64,000 nt of DNA from Loxodes magnus (Eukaryota > Ciliophora > Karyorelictea > Loxodida > Loxodidae), in the NCBI GenBank assembly GCA_946699065.1, contig CAMPDV010000210.1:248001-312000 (forward strand), read 5' to 3'. A program made the translations under genes and the position numbers. Of the stretch, positions 36,186 through 47,023 are shown piece by piece; positions within the stretch are counted from its first letter, which is position 1; each line of letters starts with the position of its first letter. A model generated the notes under the pieces. It had not been told where the DNA came from and made no database searches. It worked only from the letters and a program-made list of their open reading frames with translations.

Positions 36186-37536
36186 ATGCTTATCAATTCA
36201 ATAGAAATAGTAATTTATAAGGCTAATTAAACTCTCAATTACTAATAGTAATAATTCCATTTTCAATAGAAAACGTTACAAGAAGCAGGGCTTTTATCTT
36301 TTAGCTGTAGAAGATATAGATATTAATTCAAATATCATAAGGTTGATATTAGTTAGGAGAGAAGAAAGGGTTGAGGCATCCTAAAACTTGGGAAAATAAT
36401 TTATAAATTCCTCAAATTTTTAGTTAGAAGATCTAGAGTTAATTCACTTACAGTGCATCGAGAAGAAACATCAGTATCATTAAGTTAGACATCTAGATAA
36501 ATCTGAAAATTAGTCCCTCAATTTTTTCAGTAAAAAGTTTAGAATCTCTCAAAGATAAAAAAACATAGAAAAAGTAGTTTAAAAAACCAAAAGAGAAATA
36601 AAAGTAATTTCAAAACTGAGTATAGTTAACTAGAATAGAATTAAAGAAGAGATTAAAAATCATAAAAAAGTAAAGAAAAAACTAACTTAAAATTTTTAAT
36701 TACTGTGAAGCTATTTGACCCATTTGAGCTCAATTTTGAAAGAACTATCATCTATTAGGAAAAATATATAAAGTAAATCCAGGTGAATGTGTATGAAAAT
36801 GACCATTGATGTTCGAAGTCTTAAATCAATCAAAAAATTGGTCAAGGAAAAAATGAAAAAAATTGATTCTTTTTTAAAATTTGATTTCAGTAAGTGACTT
36901 GATTATATAGAAGCATATTTCAGTTAATCGAAAAAAAAAACGGATCAATTTCTCAGATTTAAGGTATTATACCTGCAAAAGTAAAAGCCATATTCTGTTT
37001 TTTAGCACAGCCTTAATTGTGTGATTATAATTGAAAAATTATAGGGTGTAAGATGGTGGAAGATATAAACTAGTAGTTTCACTCAGTAATATAGAGTTTT
37101 ATAGATAAATCATCAAGATATAGAAGTATCAGGAGTGAAAATCAACTGAAAAATTAACTCTTGCAGGTTATTAAAACTCATAAAATTTTTAGTTTCTTTA
37201 TAAAAGATGAAATTCGGGATAAGCAATCACTTAAATAGAATAATATACATTATAGATGGATAATCATCTGACAAGAAAAGTGAAATATTCGATCTTAGTA
37301 GCAAAAAGCAAAAAGAGATTATAGAATGTCCTATTATATCTTAAGACCACAATAACTATTTTTGGAAGATTTAGTCTATATTTTGGGTAAATATTCAAAA
37401 AGTAGTATCATAAATTATGTTTATTAATACTCACAAGTATAAGTCTGAAGATTTGAAGACAAACAAATATTTCCTGAAGTTTCAAGAATTTACTGTGACC
37501 AAATATCTAAATAAGTTTTAATTATATAAAAAATGA
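36186..37536 (+). CDS. Coiled-coil protein with a kelch-like C-terminal part
   Basis: Proposed join of 36186-36247 and 36270-37536, 442 residues, ending at TGA 37534-37536. The 22-nt intron restores the frame from the only upstream ATG. The N-terminal part reads FYLLAVEDIDINSNIIRLIL. Residues about 95-230 are helical and basic (EKVVQKTKREIKVISKL). The C-terminal third has kelch-type spacing, clearest at IIYIIDGQSSDKKSEIFDLS, with an aromatic WW pair upstream; only one repeat is convincing. Possibly a cytoskeletal or ubiquitin-ligase adaptor, by family analogy only. Confidence 0.55.
36248..36269 (+). other. 22-nt intron (predicted)
   Basis: GTAATAATTCC at the 5' end and CAATAG at the 3' end. 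Its removal joins ATG 36186 to the long downstream frame by completing a split TAA (Gln) codon. Confidence 0.5.
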
Positions 37537-39321
37537 AAATAATTAGATGAAAAATATATACCTGCTTAATATAAAATAAATGAAGATAAATGAGAGTATT
37601 TTGATAAAAATTTAAAGCAGGAGCATTCCTTAACATACATAAAGCCAATACATTTTCATTTTTTATAAGCATTATTTATTTATTTTACATAAGAGCCTAA
37701 AGTGTTTTTAACTATCATTAAAACTAAATAAATTTTAATTTTTGAACTTTATTTAAAACTAATTAGATAAAACTAAGCTAACTAAAGTTTATTTGATTGT
37801 AATTTCTCTTTTTTCATTTACTCTATTATGCTTCAGATACCAAACCTATTCTTTTATTTTCTTTTTTTAAATCACTAATATCAAAAAAAGCAAAACTAAC
37901 TTTCTTTGCTTTATATTATCATTTTTTTGTACTTATGTGTCTCTTAAACCATTTTTTTTCTTTCAAAGGAAAACATTTACATACATACTAGATATTGGGA
38001 AAAGTGAAGCTAAAATTTAAGATTTGATTATCTAGATTTTAGAAATGTTTAAATTTATCTAGTTCAGATGAATTTAGTCCTGACTAATTACTCTACACTC
38101 ATCAGGAATTTTCTTCAATACTAAAGCAAAAAACTATTAAGTTTTGCTATTTCGATAATTTAATGATACTTAGGATTTCTATGCATCCTACCTGCTTAAA
38201 TAAAGCTTTCGAGTTTCATATAAGTCTTAAATCTTAGTATGATTTCCTAATAAGATAAAGAAACTAATTTCGAAAGGATTAAAATCAAGGATAAAAGGAA
38301 ACGAATTATCAAGTCTATTATTTGATTGAGATGGAAACTAAAATGCGGTAATGTGTATATTGATGTAATATTAGTGATGATTTGTTAAGCACTCTTAGTT
38401 CTATGGTAAAGATTATGTAAATAGCTTTAAGGAAGAAGAGGTAGAAAAGACTGATGTAGATATGAGATTGATTTAAGAAATCGAAGAGGATTAAGTAGTT
38501 TTCTCTTCCTGTGAGATGAAACTCTTTATAGGTGAATAAAAATAAAGAAGAGATCATTAAATTTCCTTCACAATATTTCGAAAGTTTCATAGCTATCTCT
38601 TAAATAAGGATTTAATCACTTCTAAGAAAGTTTTTGCTAGATAGAACTAACTAAAGCTATTTAAATTTCATACTATATGCTATTATATTTCATCTTCTAC
38701 TTAAGCATCAAAACTCTACTAATGGAAAGCTTTTTTCTTCTATCATTAGTGAAATAAATTTTCATCTATTAATTTTGCTTTCAAGCTTTACTTTTAGATT
38801 TATTAATAAGTTTCAGTTGAATGATAAACTTTAATTGACTTAAACATATTCTATTGTAAATTCATTTCTAAATAATATGGAAAAAATCCTTTCAAACTTT
38901 ATCCTTTTATTCCTTTATAGCTTTTTAGCTTTTCTACTAGTTTTTAATATACTTTTCTTTTACTTTTTGAGAGTATAGTTAGTAGGAGTTCTGGAATAAC
39001 CTTTTGAAATTAGTATATCCAGTTATCCTTTCTTTCCTTCAGTTAATCAAAATGATGCATAAAAACTATCAACTCTATACTGTTCATATAGATCATTTTC
39101 TAGAAGCACATGCTTATCTTATTGCCTCTATAACATATTGAGTCTCTAAATACGTAAGAACCCACTTTCAATACAAATCCTTCTTAATCTTTCCTTTTCT
39201 ATTTGCCTTTTTATTTAAAAGTTGTTCACCCAAAAATTAATTTATATGACAATCATTTAATAAACAAGCATCTATATCGAGTGATTTCAACTTAATTGGT
39301 GTTTTCTTACATTTTAATAAA
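37537..39321. other. Spacer with one coding-like block
   Basis: Around 38330-38640 the plus strand reads FYGKDYVNSFKEEEVEKTDV and SCEMKLFIGEQKQRRDH, acidic and protein-like. No start, stop or family could be fixed. From 38650 to 39250 the sequence is T/C-rich with no supported gene. Confidence 0.35.
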
Positions 39322-41550
39322 ATGTAAACTGATTTCTAAAAGTCTAAGGAGACTAATAAGTTTGATTAAGGGTTATAGTGCCTTAACCAAACTATAGAGC
39401 TATGCTAATAGGCAGATATCAAGTATTCTCTCTATGACTTGGTATCATAGAGGTGCTAGAATATTATCAGTTGGATAATGCAAAACTTAAATATGCTAAG
39501 CAAAATCACTTAATCTCTTCTCGCTGATTTTAATGAAAAAACTGAAAAAATTTTCTAGATAATTTAGGAGTTTAGATATAGAGAAAATCCAGCGAAAATA
39601 TTAGAGCCTAGATAGGATTTTGACTTATTAAAATAGATTCAATGAGATCTAGAAGTATTAGATAGCAATCTTAAAATGAATCAGAGTGATGAAAAATACA
39701 AATAGAGTCTAGCTTAGATGGAATAAATGTGCTAACGAATGAAGCAATTGGATGAGCTTTAGTCTAAATTGCTGCAGTTGCTTGCATTCTTTAATAAAGA
39801 TTAGTCATCATGATCAAGGGAAAACAAAATAAACAGTTAAGAAGAATAAGTTTTGCAAAAAATAGCTTGGGTCTATAAGCATAATCCTGATAAAATAGTA
39901 TAGCATTATTAGTAGAAAAAGCCAGGAATAATGATCTAGTTAAGATAAAAGTATGAAAGTGATATAATTAATGACACAGAATAAAGGAACAACTTTTATT
40001 TGATTTTCAAACAGGAAATCAAAGGTCAAAAACAAGATTTATAAAACTAAATCTACTAAACTGATTTACAATAGTATCAATACTAACCTTACCAGCAGGA
40101 TTACTAGCAGTAGTTTTAGTGTAAGTTTTTACTATTATAGTTAATCAATAAGCTAAGGAAATAAAAAGTGATAATAACCAAGAATATTTATTACTTTAGA
40201 AGGAGACAAAAGGATAACACATAATGTCATCTAATGCTTTTAACTAATAAGTACAATATGAGGGATAAAGAGAAGGCAACTACGGAGTTAATCAATATTA
40301 ATAATACTAAACTTTTCCTATACAAACCTAAGAAAATTATGGCCCTAAAATTATCAATACTTTTTAAGATTAGATCCAAAAGGAATAAGTTGATTTAGTT
40401 AACTAGAATCGAAATCAAATGTAAATATTATCAAAAAGTTATGAAAATCAAATTTAAGAACTAACTAAAAGAATATAAGAGAAAGATGAAGAATCTAGAA
40501 AGATTCAATAGCAACCAATAAAACAAAAAATAAGCGAAAAATAGTAAAAGATATAAAAGGAGGAATAAAGAAGTGAGTAAAGTTCCATATATGAAGTAAG
40601 TATTTATACAGGGGATAATAGAGTGTGCTCAAAGCAGATTAAGAGTATATAGCGGATAAAAAATTGAGCTAGAATTGTAAGTTTTATAAATTAGCCAAAT
40701 TAAGAACGCTGGATTCGAATAATGGAATAAGCCTGTTAGTCTGTTCTAAGTAGATAAGCAATAGTCTTTTAAACTTGATAAAAAGTTGAATTCCTCAGAA
40801 GTTACCATAAAAAAGATATAAATAAGTTTGATTAGTTATGATGAAAATTCCATAGTTCAGACTTTTGTACTTAAGAAAAACGATAAGCTAGAAATTTCAA
40901 ATGAATGCAAAGTCTACTTTGAAGTGATGCAATTACCATAAGGTATAATTAAATCAAAATAAGATTCTAATCATTTTTTAAATGAGGAAGTGGTTAAAAT
41001 ATAGTTAGAAGTATAAAATATTGGAAAAGAGTAATGGCCTCAAAATGTCTCGGTAGAAAGTCTAGATAACTTTACTTAAAAATATTTAGTAGGAATTTTA
41101 AATCCGAACTAAAGCAGAACAGTGGAAATAGAAATTAAAACGGAAAAAGATTCAGGAAAGTATTAGCATAAATTACAACTGGAAGTAGAAGGAAATCGTT
41201 TTGGAGACACTTATACTTATTAATACAAGATTTATAATCCTTAGACTGAGAAAGATCCGTAGTTAAAAAAAAGTTACCAAGACTTTGCATAAAAGTTAGA
41301 TGAAGAAAATTTGAAATAATTCAAAAAACTAAAAAAGAGAAGAGACATTGCCTGGTATTTTCATTATTCTTAGAAAGAAAGATTTAAATAAATAAGCTTG
41401 AAAATTTTTGTCGAGGCAATCCTAAAACAGAATTCATAGATGACCTAATAAGATTTGAAAAAATGTTTATAATAAATCTCACCAAGAAAAATTGAGGGAG
41501 GCTAAGTATAGATAGTGAGAAAATCAGGATGTAATTGTTAGATTTTATGA
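39322..41550 (+). CDS. Coiled-coil protein with Ig-like (NBR1 FW-like) repeats, three tiny introns
   Basis: Join of 39322-40120, 40141-40595, 40612-40676 and 40695-41550; 724 residues, stop TGA 41548-41550. The N-terminal 250 residues are helical (QTIELCQQADIKYSLYDLV; KIAWVYKHNPDKIVQHYQ). A Q/Y-rich linker and a coiled coil (NQIQELTKRIQEKDEESRK) follow. Two beta-rich segments begin EFQIKNAGFEQWNKPVSLF and LEVQNIGKEQWPQNVSVES; the second continues to VEGNRFGDTYTYQYKIY. The N-x-G-x-x-x-W-P start and G-x-x-FGD end match the layout of NBR1/ILRUN four-tryptophan domains, a tentative assignment. The C terminus has a helical module (FVEAILKQNSQMTQQDLKK). A decayed inverted paralog lies at 18.7-20.7 kb. 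Confidence 0.75.
40121..40140 (+). other. 20-nt intron
   Basis: GTAAGTTTTTACTATTATAG. Its removal joins the Q/Y-rich linker to the coiled coil in frame. Confidence 0.85.
40596..40611 (+). other. 16-nt intron
   Basis: GTAAGTATTTATACAG. Its removal joins the coil frame to the first beta-rich repeat. Confidence 0.8.
40677..40694 (+). other. 18-nt intron
   Basis: GTAAGTTTTATAAATTAG, a multiple of three. Splicing gives ELEFQIKNAGFEQW, a better strand than the unspliced reading, and the identical sequence is kept in the pseudogene at 19483-19500. Confidence 0.8.
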
Positions 41551-42699
41551 ATTACAAATCATATAAGTATAATTTTAATTTTTAAATAAAGAAATAATAA
41601 ATCTATCTAATCTCAGAATTTCTAAATTAATTAATTTAACTTTATGTTTTTAAATTTTATTAAAGAAAGATAATGAAAAGATATTCATAAAGAGGATTAT
41701 GAATATAAAAATAATACTCTAGATAAAAAATGAAAATTTACTAGTGATGATGTATAAACTGTAAAATAATAAAAAAGAAGTAATTTAAAATAAAAAAATT
41801 AAAGCGAAACTAAGAAGATTAAAAGGATAGAAAGAGCATAGACAAAAAAGGATTGGATGATCCTATTATAAAATACTTTTAAAGACATATGAAAATGTTT
41901 ATTTCGTATTATAGAGATTTCATCAATAAGTGAATAAAACATATTGGCATTATATTTATATCTAAACAAAATTAGAATAAAAAAATTTAGCTTTAAATAG
42001 AACAACTTGATTTATAAATTAACTTAAAAGAAGTATTTATAAAGTGCAATAATTTTAGTCGATGATATGTCAACTACTATACAAAAGAAAAGTGAAAAAT
42101 GATGCTAAAAAGAATAAAATTTATAGTAGAACTAAAATTAAGATTTTTAAAAGGAAATAAAGCAATTTAATTTAAATATTTTATTTCTAAATTAAAAATC
42201 TTAATTTATATATAAAATTTGATTTATCATTAATTTAACTAACTCATGTATAGTATATAATTATATCTTCATGTAATTTTTATCATGCTTTTAAATAAAT
42301 TTTATTTTCATTAAGCAATAAAATTATAAATAATACTATCGTTTTGTTAGATTCAAAAAGGATGGGAAAATATTTTAGTGAATAAGCATGATTTTTTCTT
42401 AATGGATCTTTTTATTCAAAAGGTAAATTTATTTCTTTATATTAAAAGCTGCATTTTTTATATTTTTATTTTATGAAGCTTAAATATTTTACATCCTGTT
42501 ATTAACTTACTAAGAAGCTAACCAAAAAGTCCAATGATTTAGTCTTTTATAGCAATAGTAATAATTACAATTTTTTATTTTTATTATATATTTTATTCTA
42601 CTTTATGAAATAGCTTTAATTCATGTATTTAGAAATAAAATTATTAGAATGATATTAAAATTTAATCTTTAAATAGTGATGAATATTTAAATACTAAGA
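41551..42699. other. AT-rich intergenic stretch
   Basis: No gene, motif or repeat supported. Confidence 0.4.
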
Positions 42700-43170
42700 T
42701 ATAGCTTCTCCTGGATTTTAAACTAGGTACTTGCTGCCATTTCTTTTACGTGGATGAATACCGTGACCTTTGCTTATTTGTGGTGAGTTATTACTAATAA
42801 TTATTTTCAGTTTTAAAAAGAAATTTCTATGACATTTTCTCAGTTATTCATAAGTAATTCAGTATTCTTCACGTTCTTGTTGTTCTCTTCACTTTATTTT
42901 TTTTAGGTTGTCAATGTTATAAAATATGGCTCACTTTTTGCCATACCATCAGCTTTCGGACTATTTTTCTTTCATTTTTTCTGAAATATTTTATTATCCC
43001 ATTATCTCTATTCTCTTTTATAAATCCGAATCATTACTTTCATCTTGTCTTATTTCTTAATAATTAATTTATCTAACTTTGGAGTTTCAAATCAGCTTCA
43101 TTCTTAGGTTTTTAAATCTCAACAGATCCAATCATAATTTTACCTTCAGATGAAGAGCCTAATTCTAGGC
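42700..43170 (-). pseudogene. LINE ORF1 fragment (linker, decayed knuckle, C-terminal motif)
   Basis: The minus strand reads LGSSSEGKIMIGSVE near 43130-43170, matching SSPEGKIIIGPAES of the plus-strand ORF1 at 51.9 kb. At about 42865-42830 it reads RTWRILNYLWITEN, matching KTWRALNKLWITEN there. The region between lacks recognisable Cys ligands, and frames must be combined, so it is decayed. Confidence 0.65.
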
Positions 43171-43310
43171 TAAATTTTAAATTTATAACTCAATTTGCTA
43201 TTTTTAAGTCAAAGCTTTCACAAAATAACGCTAATTCTTTTGATTATAGTTTAGATTAAAAGTCTCGAAACTCTTTTTTTTATTAAATCACTAAACCAAT
43301 CTAAGAAGAA

Positions 43311-45060
43311 ATGCAAAGGGTAAGAAAAATGGTGGAATATCTAGAACGTTCACTAAAAGGAATAAAGAAAGCAAAATTTAGTAAAAAGGGCAAGGAATAA
43401 TGAAAAATAGAAGAATCTCACTAATAAATACAAAAATTGAAACTGGAAATGAATGACTTGAAAAACATCTTCGATAGAGTTAGAAAATTAATCGTTTATA
43501 TTGAAGTCTTCGATAAAATAGCGATATGTTTTACAAATGTAAATTAAGACAGAGTAGTAGCAGAAAAATAAATTTAGTAGTAAAGCAATTTAAATAAGAG
43601 TTGCTAAATGTAAATAAATAAAAAATACTATTGAAGCAAAATTTGCAAACTAAATATATCAACTATCCAATATCCGTTCTTAATGTAAACTGAAAAAAAG
43701 AGAAAAAAGCAAACTGTAATAATATAGATAAAAAAGAAAAAAGTAAACAATAATGTAATTAAATCAACATTTTCTGAAATATTACAAAGATTCTACTATT
43801 TTGGTGAAATTTAAAAATAATCACGCTTGCAGAAGATGAGAAGATTTGAAAATTTAGCAATCGAGATATTTTTAAATTCAATGAAAAAATTTAATTTATA
43901 CACTAGATATCTATAGAAGAGAAATTGAATAATCCATCTTTCTCAATCTTGTTGAAACCGATACATATCCCAGCAAAGAGGTAATTAGATAGATTAAAAC
44001 AAAATGGGATTATAAGCTTCAGGAAAGTAAGCTTAATTATATTGCATTTAATTTTATATAAATAAGAAAAAATTAAAATAAAAAAAGGAAAATTGAATCT
44101 TCTAATCTTTTTCCCGGTCTTTTATTATGTAAGACAGAAAGGAACAATAGAGAAGTAGAAAATTAAACAAAAAACAATTAGAAACTCTTCTCCTCATTAA
44201 TAAGCATAAATAAGAACCCTTCAATTTCAACAAACGCTATCAAAATTGATAAAAAGAAAAGAATCTAATGTTTAATAAGAAAAAGAAACTTCATAAAATT
44301 TTAAGAAGGAAGAGAATATTCTGTAACTGGTAGTTATGGTTTTGAACTTTTAAGAAGTGATATTAGAACTAAGGGAGGAAAAATTAAAATTAAAAGATTA
44401 ATTATAAAATGGATAAGAAGGGTAAATGAAAAGAATGATCAACTATGAGAAAGAACTCCAAGCTTATAGGAATATTTAAACAGAGCATAAATAAGAAAGT
44501 ATAAAACGGAGACTTATTATAAAAGCAAGTAATTTAAGCCTAAAAACTGAATAGCAACCCAATGAAATGGAATATGTAAATGGACAAGATGGCGGTAGAA
44601 TTAGAAGAGGCTAATGATTAGCATCAATTTAAATATGTAAGGAAGAAGTCTACTATTGTTAAAGCTAGGGACATTTAATCAAGTGATGTTAAGAGTTAGG
44701 AAATTTTCGATTAAATATTAATTATTAATTATTGACAAAAAGACTAAAAAAAATTAAAAGAACTTCACTGATATTAAAAAGGTAATGCTTACAGAAAGAA
44801 ATGAAATGAAGCTTCTTTTGGAATATTCTCAAAAACGAGAAGCTAGTAAAGAAATTTATTTGAATCCAGAGAATAGAGACCTATGAAAAAGACAAAAAAA
44901 GCAATAGAGGTAAATATGAAACTATTTATTTTAAACGATAACTGAGCTAATACTGTTAAATAATTTTAATTTGAATCGATAAGAAATTATTTATTAAATA
45001 TTGTGTATATTAATTAAGACACCAAAGGAAAAATGATACAAGGAACCTAAGTCCAAATTA
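43311..45060 (+). pseudogene. ORF1-like coiled-coil region of a LINE
   Basis: ATG 43311 opens MQRVRKMVEYLERSLKGIKK, then a coil (HQQIQKLKLEMNDLKNIFDR) to about 43560. A second coil reads FQEVILELREEKLKLKDQLQ and MINYEKELQAYRNIQTEHKQ near 44340-44510. Frame changes lie between the two blocks. The region leads to a LINE 3' end with hairpin at 45352, so at least the second block belongs to that element; the first could be a separate gene. Confidence 0.45.
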
Positions 45061-45245
45061 TTATTTTAGCTAATTATATTCTTTGGATCCTTTCGTGAGT
45101 TGATGTACCTTTCTAATTATTCCGGAAAAATGAGATTTCGATAAAAACGATTTGAGTCTAACTTTTCGCAAAATCTCACAATTAGTTTGAACTTTCAACT
45201 AACAGGTTGCTAATTAATTAACTACTAATTTTTATTTGGTAACAA

Positions 45246-45410
45246 TAATTTTAATAAGTAGATTCTCTATTCGGATAAGCTTACGCGACTCATTGGGTGG
45301 CTACAATATCAACAAGAAGAAAGAGAAACATTTATTTAGTTTTAAATTGAAAGAGTTGCGTTCCAACAAGATTCTACACGCTCTATAATCATATTAATTA
45401 TAACTATTTA
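45246..45410 (+). repeat. LINE 3' end: conserved 45-base block plus hairpin copy 5
   Basis: 45246-45292 matches the end of the conserved repeat at 35819-35862. About 60 bases later AGAGT (45352) pairs with GCTCT (45380-45384) using one G-T pair. ATAATCATATTAATTA follows. Confidence 0.75.
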
Positions 45411-47023
45411 TTTATATTAGTATTTTAACATAAGATATTGAAATAAATTTAATCCTATTAAATTTTTCTTTCATTTCTAGATTATTTTGTATAAGATATT
45501 CAAGATAAAAAAATAATATAACGTAACTTTCTAGTTATACAATAATTAAAAAAGAAAGTAATTTTATCTATTTTAAATAGCGGCGAGAAAATAAAAAAAA
45601 GTAAAAGAAATGTAAATGTTTTATTTGGTTTCGTCTGATATTTCAATTTTACTTATTCATCAAAAATAAATTTATTTAAACTTTTAGTCAAAAAACTTAA
45701 TAAAAAAAGAAAATATAAATATGGCTTAAATTATATGAATTAGAATAAGAAATAAATTATTTATATAAATGTAAAGTAAAACGGATAAGGTAGCATGATT
45801 TTATTTTGTTAAAAGGCTTTTAGTCAAAAAGAAGAAAAAATCGAAACTAAATGATGTAACATAATCAACTTAAGTTGTATAATTTTGACATGGGAAAAAT
45901 AAAACGTCTAAGGCTGAAGCATTAACTACTTATAAATAAAACTTTAATATTTAATATAAGAAATTAATAATCGTGGAGTATTAAAGAGAAAGATATACCA
46001 AGATATTATTATATAGAGAAGCAAGATAATTTAATAGTTTAACTAGAATTAAAATAAAAATTGATAAATGGGAATGAAATTATTTATTGCTCCTTTTTAA
46101 AACGATCGTGGTGACTTTTAATATAACTCTATTTGTTTAAGAAAAAAATAATCTAAATCTGGGAGAAATTTAGTTTTCTCAAAATGTCTTTTTTCTAAAT
46201 CAAAAATCAAATTTAATAATACTTGAAATATTTCTTACACTCAGTTTTATATCTGCTGATTCTAGTTATTTTTTATACAGCTATATATCCATATTTCATT
46301 TGAATTAAAAGTATGGTTGCATTGTCTTTTATAACAGTCCATTATCATTCTACAGACTTTTGAAGCTCTTTCTAATTTATATCTTATACTTTTTCAAATC
46401 AAAACATTTGTAATCCTTAGCAAAGTTCTATGTCAAGTCGAAGTGATATCCTTTTTGTAGAACTTTAATTATTTTATTTTTATTCTTTCTAATGTATCCC
46501 TTTTCTTGCTTATTATTTAAAAGTTCTATTTTTTCTTTCTATACTCCAAATTTAACTCTACTTACTTTAGATTATATATAATATACATTTATTTTATATT
46601 AACTCTCTTTATTTTCTATCTTATTATCTTTTACTCTATTTAATTTATTTTATCTACTTTTACTAATATCAAGCATTCTAACTTCACTTCTATCTTTACT
46701 TCCTATATATATAAATTATTTTTCTTGTACCTTACTTTAATATTTACTGTTATACTTTATATTCTTGCCACTTATCTATTAAACCTAGTAATCGATTACT
46801 CATAGAACTACTTTATTATAAACCAAATTTTCTTAGATTTGCATATTAATTAAAGCATACTAGCTTAAATAAGTCCATATGAAACTAGTTACATAGTTAC
46901 TAGTTAGTATATACATTTAATTGATTAGTGTTAATTTAATTGTTAATCTCTAAATCAAGTATATAAGCCAATATCCATAGTAAGTATATTTTTCTTATAA
47001 AAAGATTGTAAAAATAGGCTTAA
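45411..47023. other. AT-rich stretch downstream of the kinase gene
   Basis: 46150-46980 is C/T-rich on the plus strand, as expected for decayed minus-strand coding DNA, but no motif can be followed. The first bases after the kinase stop are its 3' untranslated region. Confidence 0.35.

Noticed and set aside
41350..41375. A further 19-nt intron (GTATTTT...CTTAG) in the 39-kb gene
   Set aside because: Removing it destroys the C-terminal frame that is conserved with the paralog (FVEAILKQN...).
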